DNA of 64,000 nucleotides from Palsa-459 sp035937595 (lineage in GTDB: Bacteria > Actinomycetota > Acidimicrobiia > Acidimicrobiales > RAAP-2), in the NCBI GenBank assembly GCA_035937595.1, contig DASZHS010000005.1:225999-289998 (forward strand). The letters run 5' to 3'. Positions 44,144 through 52,390 of this stretch are shown here, piece by piece. Below the pieces are notes generated by a model that made no database searches, was not told where the DNA came from, and worked only from the letters and a program-made list of their open reading frames with translations. Made by a program: the position numbers and the translations under genes. Positions within the stretch are counted from its first letter, which is position 1; every line of letters starts with the position of its first letter.

Positions 44144-46129
44144 GTGCCCCGCACGTCCATACCCGCGCGAGCGCCGCGGTGCGCCGCTCGCGGGGCCGCA
44201 CGCAGGATGCGCACGACCCCGGCGCGCCGCGCCGCGGGCGTGGCCGTCCTCGTCGTGGGCGCGCTGCTCTGGGGTGTGCCCGCGTCCGCCACCCGGGTCC
44301 CCCCGAGCGTGCTGGGGCGCGGGCCGACGCCGGCCGCGGTGGTGGCGCCGGCGATCCCCGAGGTCCTGCCGCAGTTCCCGCTGGCGTCGGCCGCGCTGCG
44401 CGGCCACCTCCTCGAGGTCGCGCCGTCGACGCGACCGGTCAGCTCCTGGATCGCGACGGACCTCACCGCGCTCGAGTCCTCGGCGTCCGTCGTCGGGCCG
44501 GCGAGCGTGGCACAGGCGCCCAACGGCGTCCTCGTGGTCGCGGCGAGGACGACGGCGAGCCACGTGGTCGTGTTCACCTCCGGGCCGAGCGCGAAGGGCT
44601 GGACATCGGCCGACGTGACGGTCCTCGGCACCGCCCCGCTGGCCGCGGGGACCCCGGCCGTCGTCGTCGACCCGTCGGGGGTGACCCGCGTCTTCTTCCG
44701 CACGCAGAGCGGCAACCTCGACGAGGTGGAGAACGACCGACCCGCCTCGGACCCGTGGTTCGCCTCGGACCTCACCTCGCGCACCGCGGCGACCGGCGGC
44801 CAGACGATCGCGAGCGACCCGGTCGTGCTCTCCCAGACGGGCTTCGCCACCTCGGTCTACGCGAGAGCGACGAGCGGCGCGCTCGTCAGCTTCACGCTCA
44901 CGGCCGACCCCGCGCACCCCTGGTACTACGTCGACGTGTCGGCGCTCGCGGAGGGCCCCCAGATCGTGGGCGCCCCGGCCGTCGTCGCCGCGCCGGACGG
45001 GTTCGGCCTCTCGGCGGTCTACGCGCTCGCGCCCAACGGCGACCTCGTCGAGTTCACCGACGACGACATGGGCTACCACCTGTGGTCGGTGCGCGACGTC
45101 TCGGCGTCGCTGCACCTCCCCGCACTCGCCTCCCCGCCGACGGCCCTCGCGGGGCTGCCGACCGAGGTCGCGACCGTGACGAGGTCCGGCCACGCGCTCG
45201 TCGTGTCGATCCCGACGGTGTCGCTCGTGGGCGACTCCTTCCAGGACGTCTCGGCCCTCGCCCACCAGCGGGTCGTCGCGGGCCAGACGGCCTCGATCGC
45301 CGCGAGCGCAGCCGGCTACGTGGTGGCGGCCGTGAGCCCGACCTCGCACCTCGAGCTGTTCCACGTCGCGTCGGCGACGGCGCCGACCGCGACCGTCGAG
45401 GACGTGACGATGCAGCCGCTCACCGAGCAGCTCGCCGGCGCGGACCCCGTTGCCGTCGACGTCGGGGGTGCGACCCAGGTGTTCGTGGCCTCCGGCGGGC
45501 TCGTCGGGCTCATCCCGAGGATCGTGCTCACCGCGGAGTCCCAGGACCAGTTCCACGCCCACGTGGAGGACACCCCGGCGGGCTCGAACTGCAACCCGTT
45601 CACGGCGAGTTTCAACCGGGGCTCGACGCAGGGGTGCGCGAAGGGCACGGCGACCGAGGAGTGGTGCAGCGACTTCGCCCAGTGGGTGTGGGAGAACGCC
45701 GGGATCGACACGTCCGGCATCACGGGGGCCTCGAAGACGTTCGTCACCTGGGGCCGGGCACGCCAGCAGTTCCTCGCGGGGCTCCACGCGACGCCGGCGG
45801 TCGGCGACGCCGTCGTCTGGGGCGTGCTCACCCCGCTGTGGGGGGCGCACGTCGGCATCGTCATCGGGGTGCGGGGCAAGCAGATCGACGTCGTCTCGGG
45901 CAACTCGGGTCCCTACGCGGTGGCCTCCGCGGTGTGGAACAGCGGGTGGTTCCTCCCCGCCTCCGAGACCGCCCAGGGCGACCCGATCATCGGCTACGTG
46001 AGCCCGGTCGCGCTCCCGGGGAAGAAGGCGGCTGCGCCCCCGGTCCTGTCGGTGTGGCCGCGCACCGCCGAGTGGCCGGTCGTCCAGGGGCAGGGCGCGC
46101 TGCGCGCGCCGGGGCCGGGCGCGTCGTAG
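44144..46129 (+). CDS. Secreted CHAP-domain peptidoglycan hydrolase with propeller-like module
   Basis: The 661-residue protein has a basic signal peptide (1-50, VAVLVVGALLWGV core), a propeller-like region (about 75-465) with motifs such as GAPAVVA..DG, GDLVEF.DDDMG.HLW and DVSALA, and a C-terminal CHAP domain (about 480-640). Cys508 (EEWCSDFAQW) is the nucleophile, His569 (GAHVGIV) its base and SGNSG the Asn. CHAP enzymes cleave peptidoglycan crosslinks or stems. GTG 44144 follows AAGGAGG by five bases. It is divergent from the sedolisin and shares its propeller module. Confidence 0.87.
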   Translation: MPRTSIPARAPRCAARGAARRMRTTPARRAAGVAVLVVGALLWGVPASATRVPPSVLGRGPTPAAVVAPAIPEVLPQFPLASAALRGHLLEVAPSTRPVSSWIATDLTALESSASVVGPASVAQAPNGVLVVAARTTASHVVVFTSGPSAKGWTSADVTVLGTAPLAAGTPAVVVDPSGVTRVFFRTQSGNLDEVENDRPASDPWFASDLTSRTAATGGQTIASDPVVLSQTGFATSVYARATSGALVSFTLTADPAHPWYYVDVSALAEGPQIVGAPAVVAAPDGFGLSAVYALAPNGDLVEFTDDDMGYHLWSVRDVSASLHLPALASPPTALAGLPTEVATVTRSGHALVVSIPTVSLVGDSFQDVSALAHQRVVAGQTASIAASAAGYVVAAVSPTSHLELFHVASATAPTATVEDVTMQPLTEQLAGADPVAVDVGGATQVFVASGGLVGLIPRIVLTAESQDQFHAHVEDTPAGSNCNPFTASFNRGSTQGCAKGTATEEWCSDFAQWVWENAGIDTSGITGASKTFVTWGRARQQFLAGLHATPAVGDAVVWGVLTPLWGAHVGIVIGVRGKQIDVVSGNSGPYAVASAVWNSGWFLPASETAQGDPIIGYVSPVALPGKKAAAPPVLSVWPRTAEWPVVQGQGALRAPGPGAS

Positions 46130-46160
46130 CGGTCGCGCCGCCGGCCGCCGCCCCGCCCGC

Positions 46161-47654
46161 TCAGACCCCGGTCGCCGCCTCGACGCGGCCGGACCCGACG
46201 GCGCTGACCAGCGCCTCGTAGTCCCGCTCGTTCTGGTCGGCGTAGGCCTCGGCGAAGTCCGCGATCGCCTCGTCGAACACCGTGGAGCGCCCGAGGTACG
46301 ACGCGATCGCGATCCGGTCCCCCCAGCGTGCGTGCGCGCGGGCGAGCGTCGCCCCGCAGAGGCGCGCGTACAGGGTGGCGCCGGGCACGCGCAGCACCTC
46401 GGCGTTCGCGCTCCCCTTCCAGTCGTGGAGCTGGCGGAGGTAGTAGTCGCGCGCCACCCCGTCGCTGCCCGTGATCCGCTGCCATCCCAAGAAGATGTCC
46501 GACGCGCCCTGCAGGAGGCGCTGGCCGGCCACGACACGCTGGCCGTGGTGCGGGTGCTCGCTCTCGGCGACGACGCCCTCGAGCACCGACGCCTGGGCCT
46601 CTTTCACCTGGAGGATGAGGGGGTCGGCGTCGTCGCGGCCGACGAGCAGGACGATGTAGCAGCGGGTCCCGACGCTGCCGACGCCGACGATCTTGAGCGC
46701 GGCGTGCACGTAGCGGAACTCCTCGAGGGGGTGGTGCTCGACGCCCAGGGTCTCGCGGTACGACGCGAGCAGCGACTTGACCAGCGGCTCGGCGTCCTCC
46801 CAGGCCGAGCCGGCTGCCACGACGTCCTCGAGCGGGACGATCACCGGGGGGTCCGCCACGATCCGAAGCTGCCCGTCCACGCGGCTCGCGCGCCTGGTCG
46901 CGACGCGCCCGCTGTCGCGCGTCCACGCCTTGTCGACGACGGCCCTGGCCGCCTTCGCCTCCTTTTTGGTGAGCTGGCCGCGCCGCACCTCGGCGGCGAC
47001 CTGGTCGAGCAGGCTGCCCACCTCCAAGTGGTCGTACCAGACCTCCAGGGTGCCGCGGCTCGCGGCGTCGGCCATGCGCTCGCGATACGCGCGCACGCTC
47101 TCGGTGACCACGTCGCGACGGTCCCCGCCCGAGAAGCCGCGGAAGCGCGCCATCGCCTCGAAGCTGACGGCGAGGCGCTTCACGTCGAACTCCCAGGGTC
47201 CGGGCAGCGTCTCGTCGAAGTCGTTGATGTCGAAGATGAGCCGACGCTCCGGCGTCCCGAAGAGCCCGAAGTTCGACAGGTGCGCGTCGCCGCAGAGCTG
47301 CACCGTGACGCCCGAGCGCGGCGTCGGGGCGAGGTCGGTCGCCATGATCAGCGCCGCGCCCCGGTAGAAGGTGAACGGCGACACCAGCATGCGCCCGTAG
47401 CGGATCGGGACGAGCGAGGGCACCCGGCTCGCCGCCTGCTGCTCGAGGAGCGCGATCGGATCGGGGCGATCGTCCGACGGCTCGAACACCGCGTGACTCG
47501 ATCGAGGCGCGGTCGCGCGGGCGGCGCGACCCCGGGCGACGCGCTCCTCGACGCTCAGGTGCTCGCGCCGCCACGACGAGGCGAAGGCGGGCGTGGCCGT
47601 GCGCGCCCGGCGCCGGCGCGGCGTTGCCTCACCCGGCGTCGGTGACGTGGGCAT
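46161..47654 (-). CDS. DUF2252 family protein
   Basis: The 497-residue protein matches DUF2252 by RMLVSPFTFYRGAA, QLCGDAHLSNFG, DINDFDET..GPWEFDVKRL, VGSVGTRCY..LL, LQVKEAQASVLE and YYLRQL.DWKGS. The fold is related to aminoglycoside-phosphotransferase-like kinases, and GDAHLSNFG/DINDFD resemble the HGDxxxxN and DxD catalytic motifs, but no substrate is known. ATG 47654 follows GAGGGAG; another ATG 24 bases upstream is in frame. It converges on the CHAP gene with a short gap. Confidence 0.88.
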   Translation of the reverse strand: MPTSPTPGEATPRRRRARTATPAFASSWRREHLSVEERVARGRAARATAPRSSHAVFEPSDDRPDPIALLEQQAASRVPSLVPIRYGRMLVSPFTFYRGAALIMATDLAPTPRSGVTVQLCGDAHLSNFGLFGTPERRLIFDINDFDETLPGPWEFDVKRLAVSFEAMARFRGFSGGDRRDVVTESVRAYRERMADAASRGTLEVWYDHLEVGSLLDQVAAEVRRGQLTKKEAKAARAVVDKAWTRDSGRVATRRASRVDGQLRIVADPPVIVPLEDVVAAGSAWEDAEPLVKSLLASYRETLGVEHHPLEEFRYVHAALKIVGVGSVGTRCYIVLLVGRDDADPLILQVKEAQASVLEGVVAESEHPHHGQRVVAGQRLLQGASDIFLGWQRITGSDGVARDYYLRQLHDWKGSANAEVLRVPGATLYARLCGATLARAHARWGDRIAIASYLGRSTVFDEAIADFAEAYADQNERDYEALVSAVGSGRVEAATGV

Positions 47655-47826
47655 CGGCCGCTCCCTCTCCGTGCGCATCGAGCGTCTCGGCGATCGGCGC
47701 CCGCCGCGACGCGGACGCTACCAACCGAGTTCCGTGCTCCTCCCACGCTCGCAGGCGGCGCACGGCCGTGGCCCACCGCGGCGCCCGTTCGGCCACGACG
47801 CGCTCGCTGCTGCCGTCGGGTCCTCG

Positions 47827-48594
47827 TCACGCGAGCAGGCGGATCGTCGTCGCCGCGCCGATGGCCACAATGAGCGCGCGCAGCCATGCGGGGCGAAGGC
47901 GGCGGATCGCCGCAGTGCCCACGACGCCGCCGATGCCCGTCCCGATCCACAGGTACACGACGACGTCCCAGGCGAGGTGGCCGCGGAGCACGAAGACGAG
48001 CGCGGCGACCGCGTTGATGAGGATCGAGAGCACGCTGCGGAGCCCCGAGAGCGTCGCGAGGTCATCGGTGAGCGCGAGGCCCATGACGGCGAGCAGCATG
48101 ATCCCGAGCCCCGCCCCGAAGTAGCCCCCGTAGATGGCGATGGCGAAGGTCCCCGCCTGGAGGAGGGCACGTCGGGTGGGGTGGTCGTGGGGGACCCCGG
48201 CGACCGCCCGAAGCACGAGCGGCTGGAGCGCGAACGCGACGGTCGCGCCACCGATCAGCCAGGGGACGACCGCGCGGAACTGCGCCGGCGTCCCACCCAG
48301 CAGGAGCGCGGTGCCGACGAGCGCGCCCCCCACGCTCGCCGGGACGAGCGAGACGAGCAGCGGGCGCTTGCCGACGAGCTCGGCGCGGAACCCCGCGATG
48401 CCCCCGACGTAGCTCGGCAGCACCCCGACGGAGGACGAGACGTTGGCGGTGAGCGCCGGCAGCCCGAGGGCGAGGAGGACGGGGAACGTGATGAACGACC
48501 CCCCGCCCGCGATGCCGTTGGCGACCCCGGCTCCGATGCCCGCGACGATCACGACGGCGGCGCGGAGCACGCCGTGGATCGCCGCGACGGGCAT
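47827..48594 (-). CDS. TSUP (TauE/SafE) family membrane exporter
   Basis: The 255-residue protein has about eight transmembrane helices and the TSUP repeat motifs GIAGGGSFITFPVLL in the first half and YGGYFGAGLGIMLL in the second. TSUP proteins export or import sulfite, sulfoacetate or related organosulfur anions. The start is ATG 48594, preceded by TAACGT six bases upstream on the minus strand. It is divergent from the NUDIX gene with only 56 bases between starts and two back-to-back -10 hexamers. Confidence 0.9.
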   Translation of the reverse strand: MPVAAIHGVLRAAVVIVAGIGAGVANGIAGGGSFITFPVLLALGLPALTANVSSSVGVLPSYVGGIAGFRAELVGKRPLLVSLVPASVGGALVGTALLLGGTPAQFRAVVPWLIGGATVAFALQPLVLRAVAGVPHDHPTRRALLQAGTFAIAIYGGYFGAGLGIMLLAVMGLALTDDLATLSGLRSVLSILINAVAALVFVLRGHLAWDVVVYLWIGTGIGGVVGTAAIRRLRPAWLRALIVAIGAATTIRLLA

Positions 48595-48600
48595 CCGGCC

Positions 48601-48606
48601 ACGTTA
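48601..48606 (-). promoter_or_regulatory. -10 element TAACGT (minus strand), leaderless type
   Basis: Plus-strand ACGTTA is TAACGT on the minus strand; it ends six bases before ATG 48594. Confidence 0.45.
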
Positions 48607-48636
48607 GGAGTCCCCGATCTGGCGCCTGGTGACTTG

Positions 48637-48642
48637 TAGGGT
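48637..48642 (+). promoter_or_regulatory. -10 element TAGGGT, near-leaderless type
   Basis: TAGGGT ends eight bases before GTG 48651. Confidence 0.4.
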
Positions 48643-48650
48643 CGATCCCG

Positions 48651-49097
48651 GTGACCTCGACGCTCGCCCCACGGCTCGAGTCGACCGACGTCATCCATGC
48701 GGCCGGCGGCATCGTCGTGCGCGCGGTGTCCGGCGAGGAGCCGAGGGTCGCCGTCGTGTGGCGCGGGCTGCGGGGCGACTGGACGTTCCCCAAGGGCAAG
48801 CTCGACACCGGCGAGACCTACGAGCAGGCCGCCTGCCGCGAGGTCGAGGAGGAGACCGGGCTCACGTGTCGCACCGCGAGGTTCATCGGCACGACCGAGT
48901 ACCTGCACCGCAAGGGCCGCCCGAAGGTCGTCGCCTACTTCTTGATGTCCGAGGTCGCGGGCAGCTTCACGCCCAACCAGGAGGTCGACGAGCTGCGGTG
49001 GTGCACGGTCACCGAGGCCGAGCGGCTGCTCACCTGGGACCGCGACCGCGACCTGCTCGCCCGCGCGGCGCAGCTGCCCGAGCTCCGCGCCGAGTAG
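48651..49097 (+). CDS. NUDIX hydrolase (MutT-like)
   Basis: The 148-residue protein contains a perfect Nudix box (G-KLDT-GETYEQAACREVEEETGL, that is GX5EX7REUXEEXGU) preceded by WTFPKGKL, the pattern of MutT1/Ap4A-type enzymes. It probably hydrolyses 8-oxo-dGTP or diadenosine polyphosphates in the cytosol. Unlike mycobacterial MutT1 there is no C-terminal histidine phosphatase domain. GTG 48651 fits the leaderless-type promoter. Confidence 0.9.
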   Translation: MTSTLAPRLESTDVIHAAGGIVVRAVSGEEPRVAVVWRGLRGDWTFPKGKLDTGETYEQAACREVEEETGLTCRTARFIGTTEYLHRKGRPKVVAYFLMSEVAGSFTPNQEVDELRWCTVTEAERLLTWDRDRDLLARAAQLPELRAE

Positions 49098-49122
49098 CCG
49101 GAGGCGCCGCGCGCGCCGACCG

Positions 49123-49128
49123 TAGGCT
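49123..49128 (+). promoter_or_regulatory. -10 element TAGGCT, leaderless type
   Basis: TAGGCT ends six bases before GTG 49135. Confidence 0.45.
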
Positions 49129-49134
49129 CCAACC

Positions 49135-49827
49135 GTGGTGGGCGACCCGGGTCCTTCGGCGACGTCGACGACGGTCGACCGGTACCTCGAGTCCATCTAC
49201 TGCATCGAGGGCGAGGGCGAGACCGTCCGGCCGAGCCGGCTCGCCGCGTGGCTCGGGGTGTCCGCGCCCACGGTGAGCGTGGCGCTCCAGCGACTGGCCC
49301 GCGACGGGTGGATCGACGTCGCCAAGGACCGCAGCGTGACGCTCACGGCCGCAGGACAGGCGGCGGCGACGGCGATCGTGCGACGCCACCGCGTGCTCGA
49401 GCGCTGGCTCGTGGACGTGCTCGCCTTCGACTGGGCGACCGCCGACGGCGAGGCGGACGAGCTCGCCGTCGCGTTCTCCGACGTGGTCGTCGACCGCCTC
49501 GACCGCTCCATGGGCGAGCCCGCGACGTGCCCCCACGGCAACCCCATCCCGGGGCGCGCCCCGACCTACGGGAAGCTCGTCGCCCTCGCGGCGCTCGACC
49601 ACGGCGTGGTCGCGCCGATCCGCCGCATCTCGGAGGTGGCCGAGCACGAGGCGCGCGCGCTGCTCACGACGCTCGCCGACCACGGCATCGAGGAGGGCAC
49701 CGAGGTCGAGGTCCGCGGCGCCACCTCCGACGGCGAGACGCTGCGGGTCCGCTGCGGCGCGCGCACGTTCGAGCTGCCGCGCAGCGCCGCGCAGTGGATC
49801 TGGGTCGAGGGACCCGGCGGCGGCTGA
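49135..49827 (+). CDS. DtxR-family transcription regulator with apparently lost metal ligands
   Basis: The 230-residue protein has the winged-helix DNA-binding domain (YLESIYCIEGEGETVRPSRLAAWLGVSAPTVSVALQRL), the dimerisation helices and CPHGNPIPG, then a C-terminal SH3-like domain. Aligned by eye to DtxR, the Met10 position is Arg and the A-C-R-W-E-H motif reads A-D-E-L-A-V, so Cys102, Glu105 and His106 equivalents are Asp, Ala and Val. It may therefore sense something other than Fe2+ or Mn2+, or bind DNA constitutively. It lies directly upstream of an iron box and FTR1 gene. Its start is fixed by a TAGGCT six bases upstream. Confidence 0.87.
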   Translation: MVGDPGPSATSTTVDRYLESIYCIEGEGETVRPSRLAAWLGVSAPTVSVALQRLARDGWIDVAKDRSVTLTAAGQAAATAIVRRHRVLERWLVDVLAFDWATADGEADELAVAFSDVVVDRLDRSMGEPATCPHGNPIPGRAPTYGKLVALAALDHGVVAPIRRISEVAEHEARALLTTLADHGIEEGTEVEVRGATSDGETLRVRCGARTFELPRSAAQWIWVEGPGGG

Positions 49828-49861
49828 CCGTCGCGGCGCGCGGTTGTGCGCCGAGGATTCG

Positions 49862-49880
49862 TTCGATTAGCCTAACCTAA
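49862..49880 (+). promoter_or_regulatory. IdeR/DtxR iron box upstream of ftr1
   Basis: The 19 bases beginning TTCGATTAGCC match the consensus TTAGGTTAGCCTAACCTAA at 17 of 19 positions, with mismatches only at positions 3 and 5. A TAACCT -10 (49873-49878) overlaps the right half, so a bound iron repressor would block RNA polymerase. Confidence 0.85.
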
Positions 49881-49932
49881 TGCGGCCGCGGAACCGGCTC
49901 GATCGCGCGGGGCGGGGCCCAGGTGGCGGTCC

Positions 49933-50847
49933 ATGATCCCGACCTTCGTGATCTTCCTGCGCGAGGGCATCGAGGCGTCGATGATCGTCGCGATCCTGCT
50001 CGCCTACCTCGACCGGACCGGACAGCGCCGCCACTTCCGCGACGTGTTCTTGGGGGTCGGGGCGGCGTTCGTGCTCATCTCGGCCGGCGGCGTGGCGGCC
50101 TACGTGCTCATCCACCGCTACGACGGCTCGCGCGCCCAGGTCATCTTCGAGACGGTCACCTACGTGCTGGCCGCCGCCGTCCTGACCTACATGACGTTCT
50201 GGATGCAGCGCCACGCCCGGACGATGTCCGGCGAGCTCGAGCGCCGCAGCGACGTGGCCCTGAGCGGCGGGGCACGGTTCGGGCTCGGCGCCCTCGCGTT
50301 CCAGGCCGTCGGCCGAGAGGGGGTGGAGACGATGGTCTTCACGCTCGCCATCGTCTTTGCGAGCTCGGCGCAGGGCACCTCGCCCAGCCACTCGAGGTGG
50401 CTGCTCTTGGGGGCCGTCTGCGGGCTCCTCGTCGCGTTCGGCATCGCGTGGTGGATCTACAAGCTCGGGCACCGGCTGAACGTCGGGCGGTTCTTCCGGA
50501 TCCTCGGCGTCGTGCTCATGGTCTTCGCCGCCGGGCTGCTCGCCGATGCCGTCGAGAACATGCAGGCCCTCGGCTGGCTCCCCTCCGGCCACGTGCTGTG
50601 GGACTCGAGCCGGATCGTGGCGGAGTCCTCGAGCGTGGGTGACGTCTTCCACTCGCTCCTCGGCTACGCCGACCACCCCTCGGCGCTCCAGGTCGTGGTC
50701 TGGGTCGCCTACCTCGCGATCAGCGTGACGGCGTTCGTGGTGCTGGCACGCCGCGCGCGGCGTCCGGGCCGCGGTGCGATCACGCAGGACTCGATGCCGC
50801 GCGGCACCACCGGGCCCGCCCCTACCCCGAGCTCGGGCACAGCGTGA
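49933..50847 (+). CDS. FTR1-family high-affinity iron permease (EfeU-like)
   Basis: The 304-residue membrane protein carries the two REXXE motifs of FTR1 iron permeases: REGIE (10-14) in helix 1 and REGVE (128-132) in helix 4, in a seven-helix architecture. FTR1/EfeU take up Fe3+ after ferrous oxidation, often with an EfeO or EfeB partner, neither of which is adjacent. ATG 49933 follows AGGTGG. Its promoter carries an iron box, so it should be induced by iron starvation. Its last 26 bases overlap the convergent gene at 50822. Confidence 0.92.
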   Translation: MIPTFVIFLREGIEASMIVAILLAYLDRTGQRRHFRDVFLGVGAAFVLISAGGVAAYVLIHRYDGSRAQVIFETVTYVLAAAVLTYMTFWMQRHARTMSGELERRSDVALSGGARFGLGALAFQAVGREGVETMVFTLAIVFASSAQGTSPSHSRWLLLGAVCGLLVAFGIAWWIYKLGHRLNVGRFFRILGVVLMVFAAGLLADAVENMQALGWLPSGHVLWDSSRIVAESSSVGDVFHSLLGYADHPSALQVVVWVAYLAISVTAFVVLARRARRPGRGAITQDSMPRGTTGPAPTPSSGTA

Positions 50848-51562
50848 GCGCCGGGAGGTGCGGGGCCGTCTTGAGGCGCGCGTCGGTGTTGCGGTAGGTG
50901 AACGCGGGGAGCCCCGCGCCCGCCGCGAGGCGCAGCACGGACCTCGCGAACACGTGCGAGGACCTCGAGATCCAGTCGTGCTCGGTCACCGCCCGGCCGT
51001 CGATCGAGAGCCGGGACACCAGCTCGGTGAGCGCGCCGTCGGCGACGGGCGCAGAGAAGCTCCCGGCGGTCGTCCACCACGGCGAGCCGGCCGCGTAGGG
51101 GACGTGGCGGAGCGGCCAGGGGTTGAAGCACGGGGGTGACGACCCCGACGAGACGAGGCCGTAGTAGGCGTGGGTCGGGGTGATCACGAACTCGATCGGC
51201 GCGGCCTGCCGACAGCTCGGCGCGCCGCAGCCCTTCGGCGCGGCCGTCAGCGTGTCCTCGATCCACGCGGTCCGGCCGTGGCGCTGGGCGATGACGATGC
51301 GCTCGGTCGCCGGGTGGTAGCCCGACTTGAACTGGTCCCAGCCCCACGCCCAGTGGGCGAACTTCTTGGGACCGAGGCTGTCCTGGATGCGCACGTACCC
51401 CGACTGGGTCTGCACGTAGGCGGGGAGCGCGTTGGTCACCGCGACGGCGCGGCGGAACAGCGCGATCGCGGCGGGGTCGCCCGTCGGTCCGGCCGCCAGC
51501 GCCGTCGCGGTGGCGAGGGCGATCGTGGTGCCCGCCACCAGCGATCCAACGGCCTGCCTCAC
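50822..51562 (-). CDS. Secreted protein of unknown function
   Basis: The 246-residue protein has a signal peptide (residues 1-24, VGSLVAGTTIALATATALAAGP). The mature part is rich in aromatic residues and contains HWAWGWDQFKSG, CGAPSC and a C-terminal hydrophobic strand FTYRNTDARLKTAP. No family was recognised. Its ATG lies at 51562 and overlaps the HAD-IIA stop by four bases, indicating co-translation with a cytosolic phosphatase, and its stop overlaps ftr1 by 26 bases. Confidence 0.7.
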   Translation of the reverse strand: MRQAVGSLVAGTTIALATATALAAGPTGDPAAIALFRRAVAVTNALPAYVQTQSGYVRIQDSLGPKKFAHWAWGWDQFKSGYHPATERIVIAQRHGRTAWIEDTLTAAPKGCGAPSCRQAAPIEFVITPTHAYYGLVSSGSSPPCFNPWPLRHVPYAAGSPWWTTAGSFSAPVADGALTELVSRLSIDGRAVTEHDWISRSSHVFARSVLRLAAGAGLPAFTYRNTDARLKTAPHLPALTLCPSSG

Positions 51563-52356
51563 GCCGTGACGACCACCGCGAGCTCGTCGACGAGGTCCGC
51601 GACCGACTCGACGATCCGCCCCGGTCGGTAGGGGAAGCGCTCGATGTCCTCGCGTCGCGTGACCCCGCTCAGCACGAGGATCGTGTCGAGGCCCGCCTCG
51701 ATCCCCGCGACGACGTCGGTGTCCATGCGGTCCCCGACCATCACGGTCGCCTCGGAGTGGCCCCCGATCTTGTTGAGCCCCTCGCGCACCATCAGCGGGT
51801 TGGGCTTGCCGACGAAGTACGGCGCCTTGCCCGTCGCGTGGCGGATGAGCTGGGCCACCGACCCCGTCGCCGGCAGGATCCCGTCCGGCGACGGGCCGGT
51901 CGGGTCCGGGTTCGCCGCGAGGAACCGCGCGCCCGCGGCGATCAGGCGCACCGCCGTCGTGATCGCCTCGAAGCTGTACGTCCGCGTCTCGCCGAGGATC
52001 ACGTAGTCAGGGTTGCGGTCGGTGAGCACGTAGCCCACCGCGTGCAGCGCCGTGGTGAGGCCGGCCTCGCCGAGGACGAACGCGGTGCCGGCGGGGCGCT
52101 GGGACTGGACGAACGCCGCCGTGGCGAGCGCGGCGGTCCACAGCTCGGCCTCCGGGACGTCGAGCCCGATCGTCGCGAGGCGGGCGGACAGGTCGCGTGG
52201 CGTGTAGATCGAGTTGTTGGTGAGCACGAGGATGCGCCGACCCGTCGCTCGCAGCGCGTCGAGGAACCGGTCGGCGCCCGGCACGATGGTCTCCTCGCGC
52301 ACGAGGACCCCGTCCATGTCCACGAGCCAGTACGCCGGCACGGCAGCCCTGGCCAT
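51559..52356 (-). CDS. HAD-superfamily IIA hydrolase (NagD-like phosphatase)
   Basis: The 265-residue protein has LVDMDGVLVR with the nucleophile Asp13 and Asp15, VLTNNS (motif II), the type IIA cap with GEAGLT, KPNPLMVRE (motif III Lys) and VGDRMDTDVVAG (motif IV). NagD-type enzymes dephosphorylate nucleotides, sugar phosphates or PLP. It is preceded by TACACT six bases before ATG 52356 on the minus strand. It is the first gene of a two-gene unit with the secreted protein at 50822. Confidence 0.9.
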   Translation of the reverse strand: MARAAVPAYWLVDMDGVLVREETIVPGADRFLDALRATGRRILVLTNNSIYTPRDLSARLATIGLDVPEAELWTAALATAAFVQSQRPAGTAFVLGEAGLTTALHAVGYVLTDRNPDYVILGETRTYSFEAITTAVRLIAAGARFLAANPDPTGPSPDGILPATGSVAQLIRHATGKAPYFVGKPNPLMVREGLNKIGGHSEATVMVGDRMDTDVVAGIEAGLDTILVLSGVTRREDIERFPYRPGRIVESVADLVDELAVVVTA

Positions 52357-52362
52357 GGATGC

Positions 52363-52368
52363 AGTGTA
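52363..52368 (-). promoter_or_regulatory. -10 element TACACT (minus strand), leaderless type
   Basis: Plus-strand AGTGTA is TACACT on the minus strand; it ends six bases before ATG 52356. Confidence 0.45.
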
Positions 52369-52390
52369 CGGAGCCGGTCTGAGCGACGGC

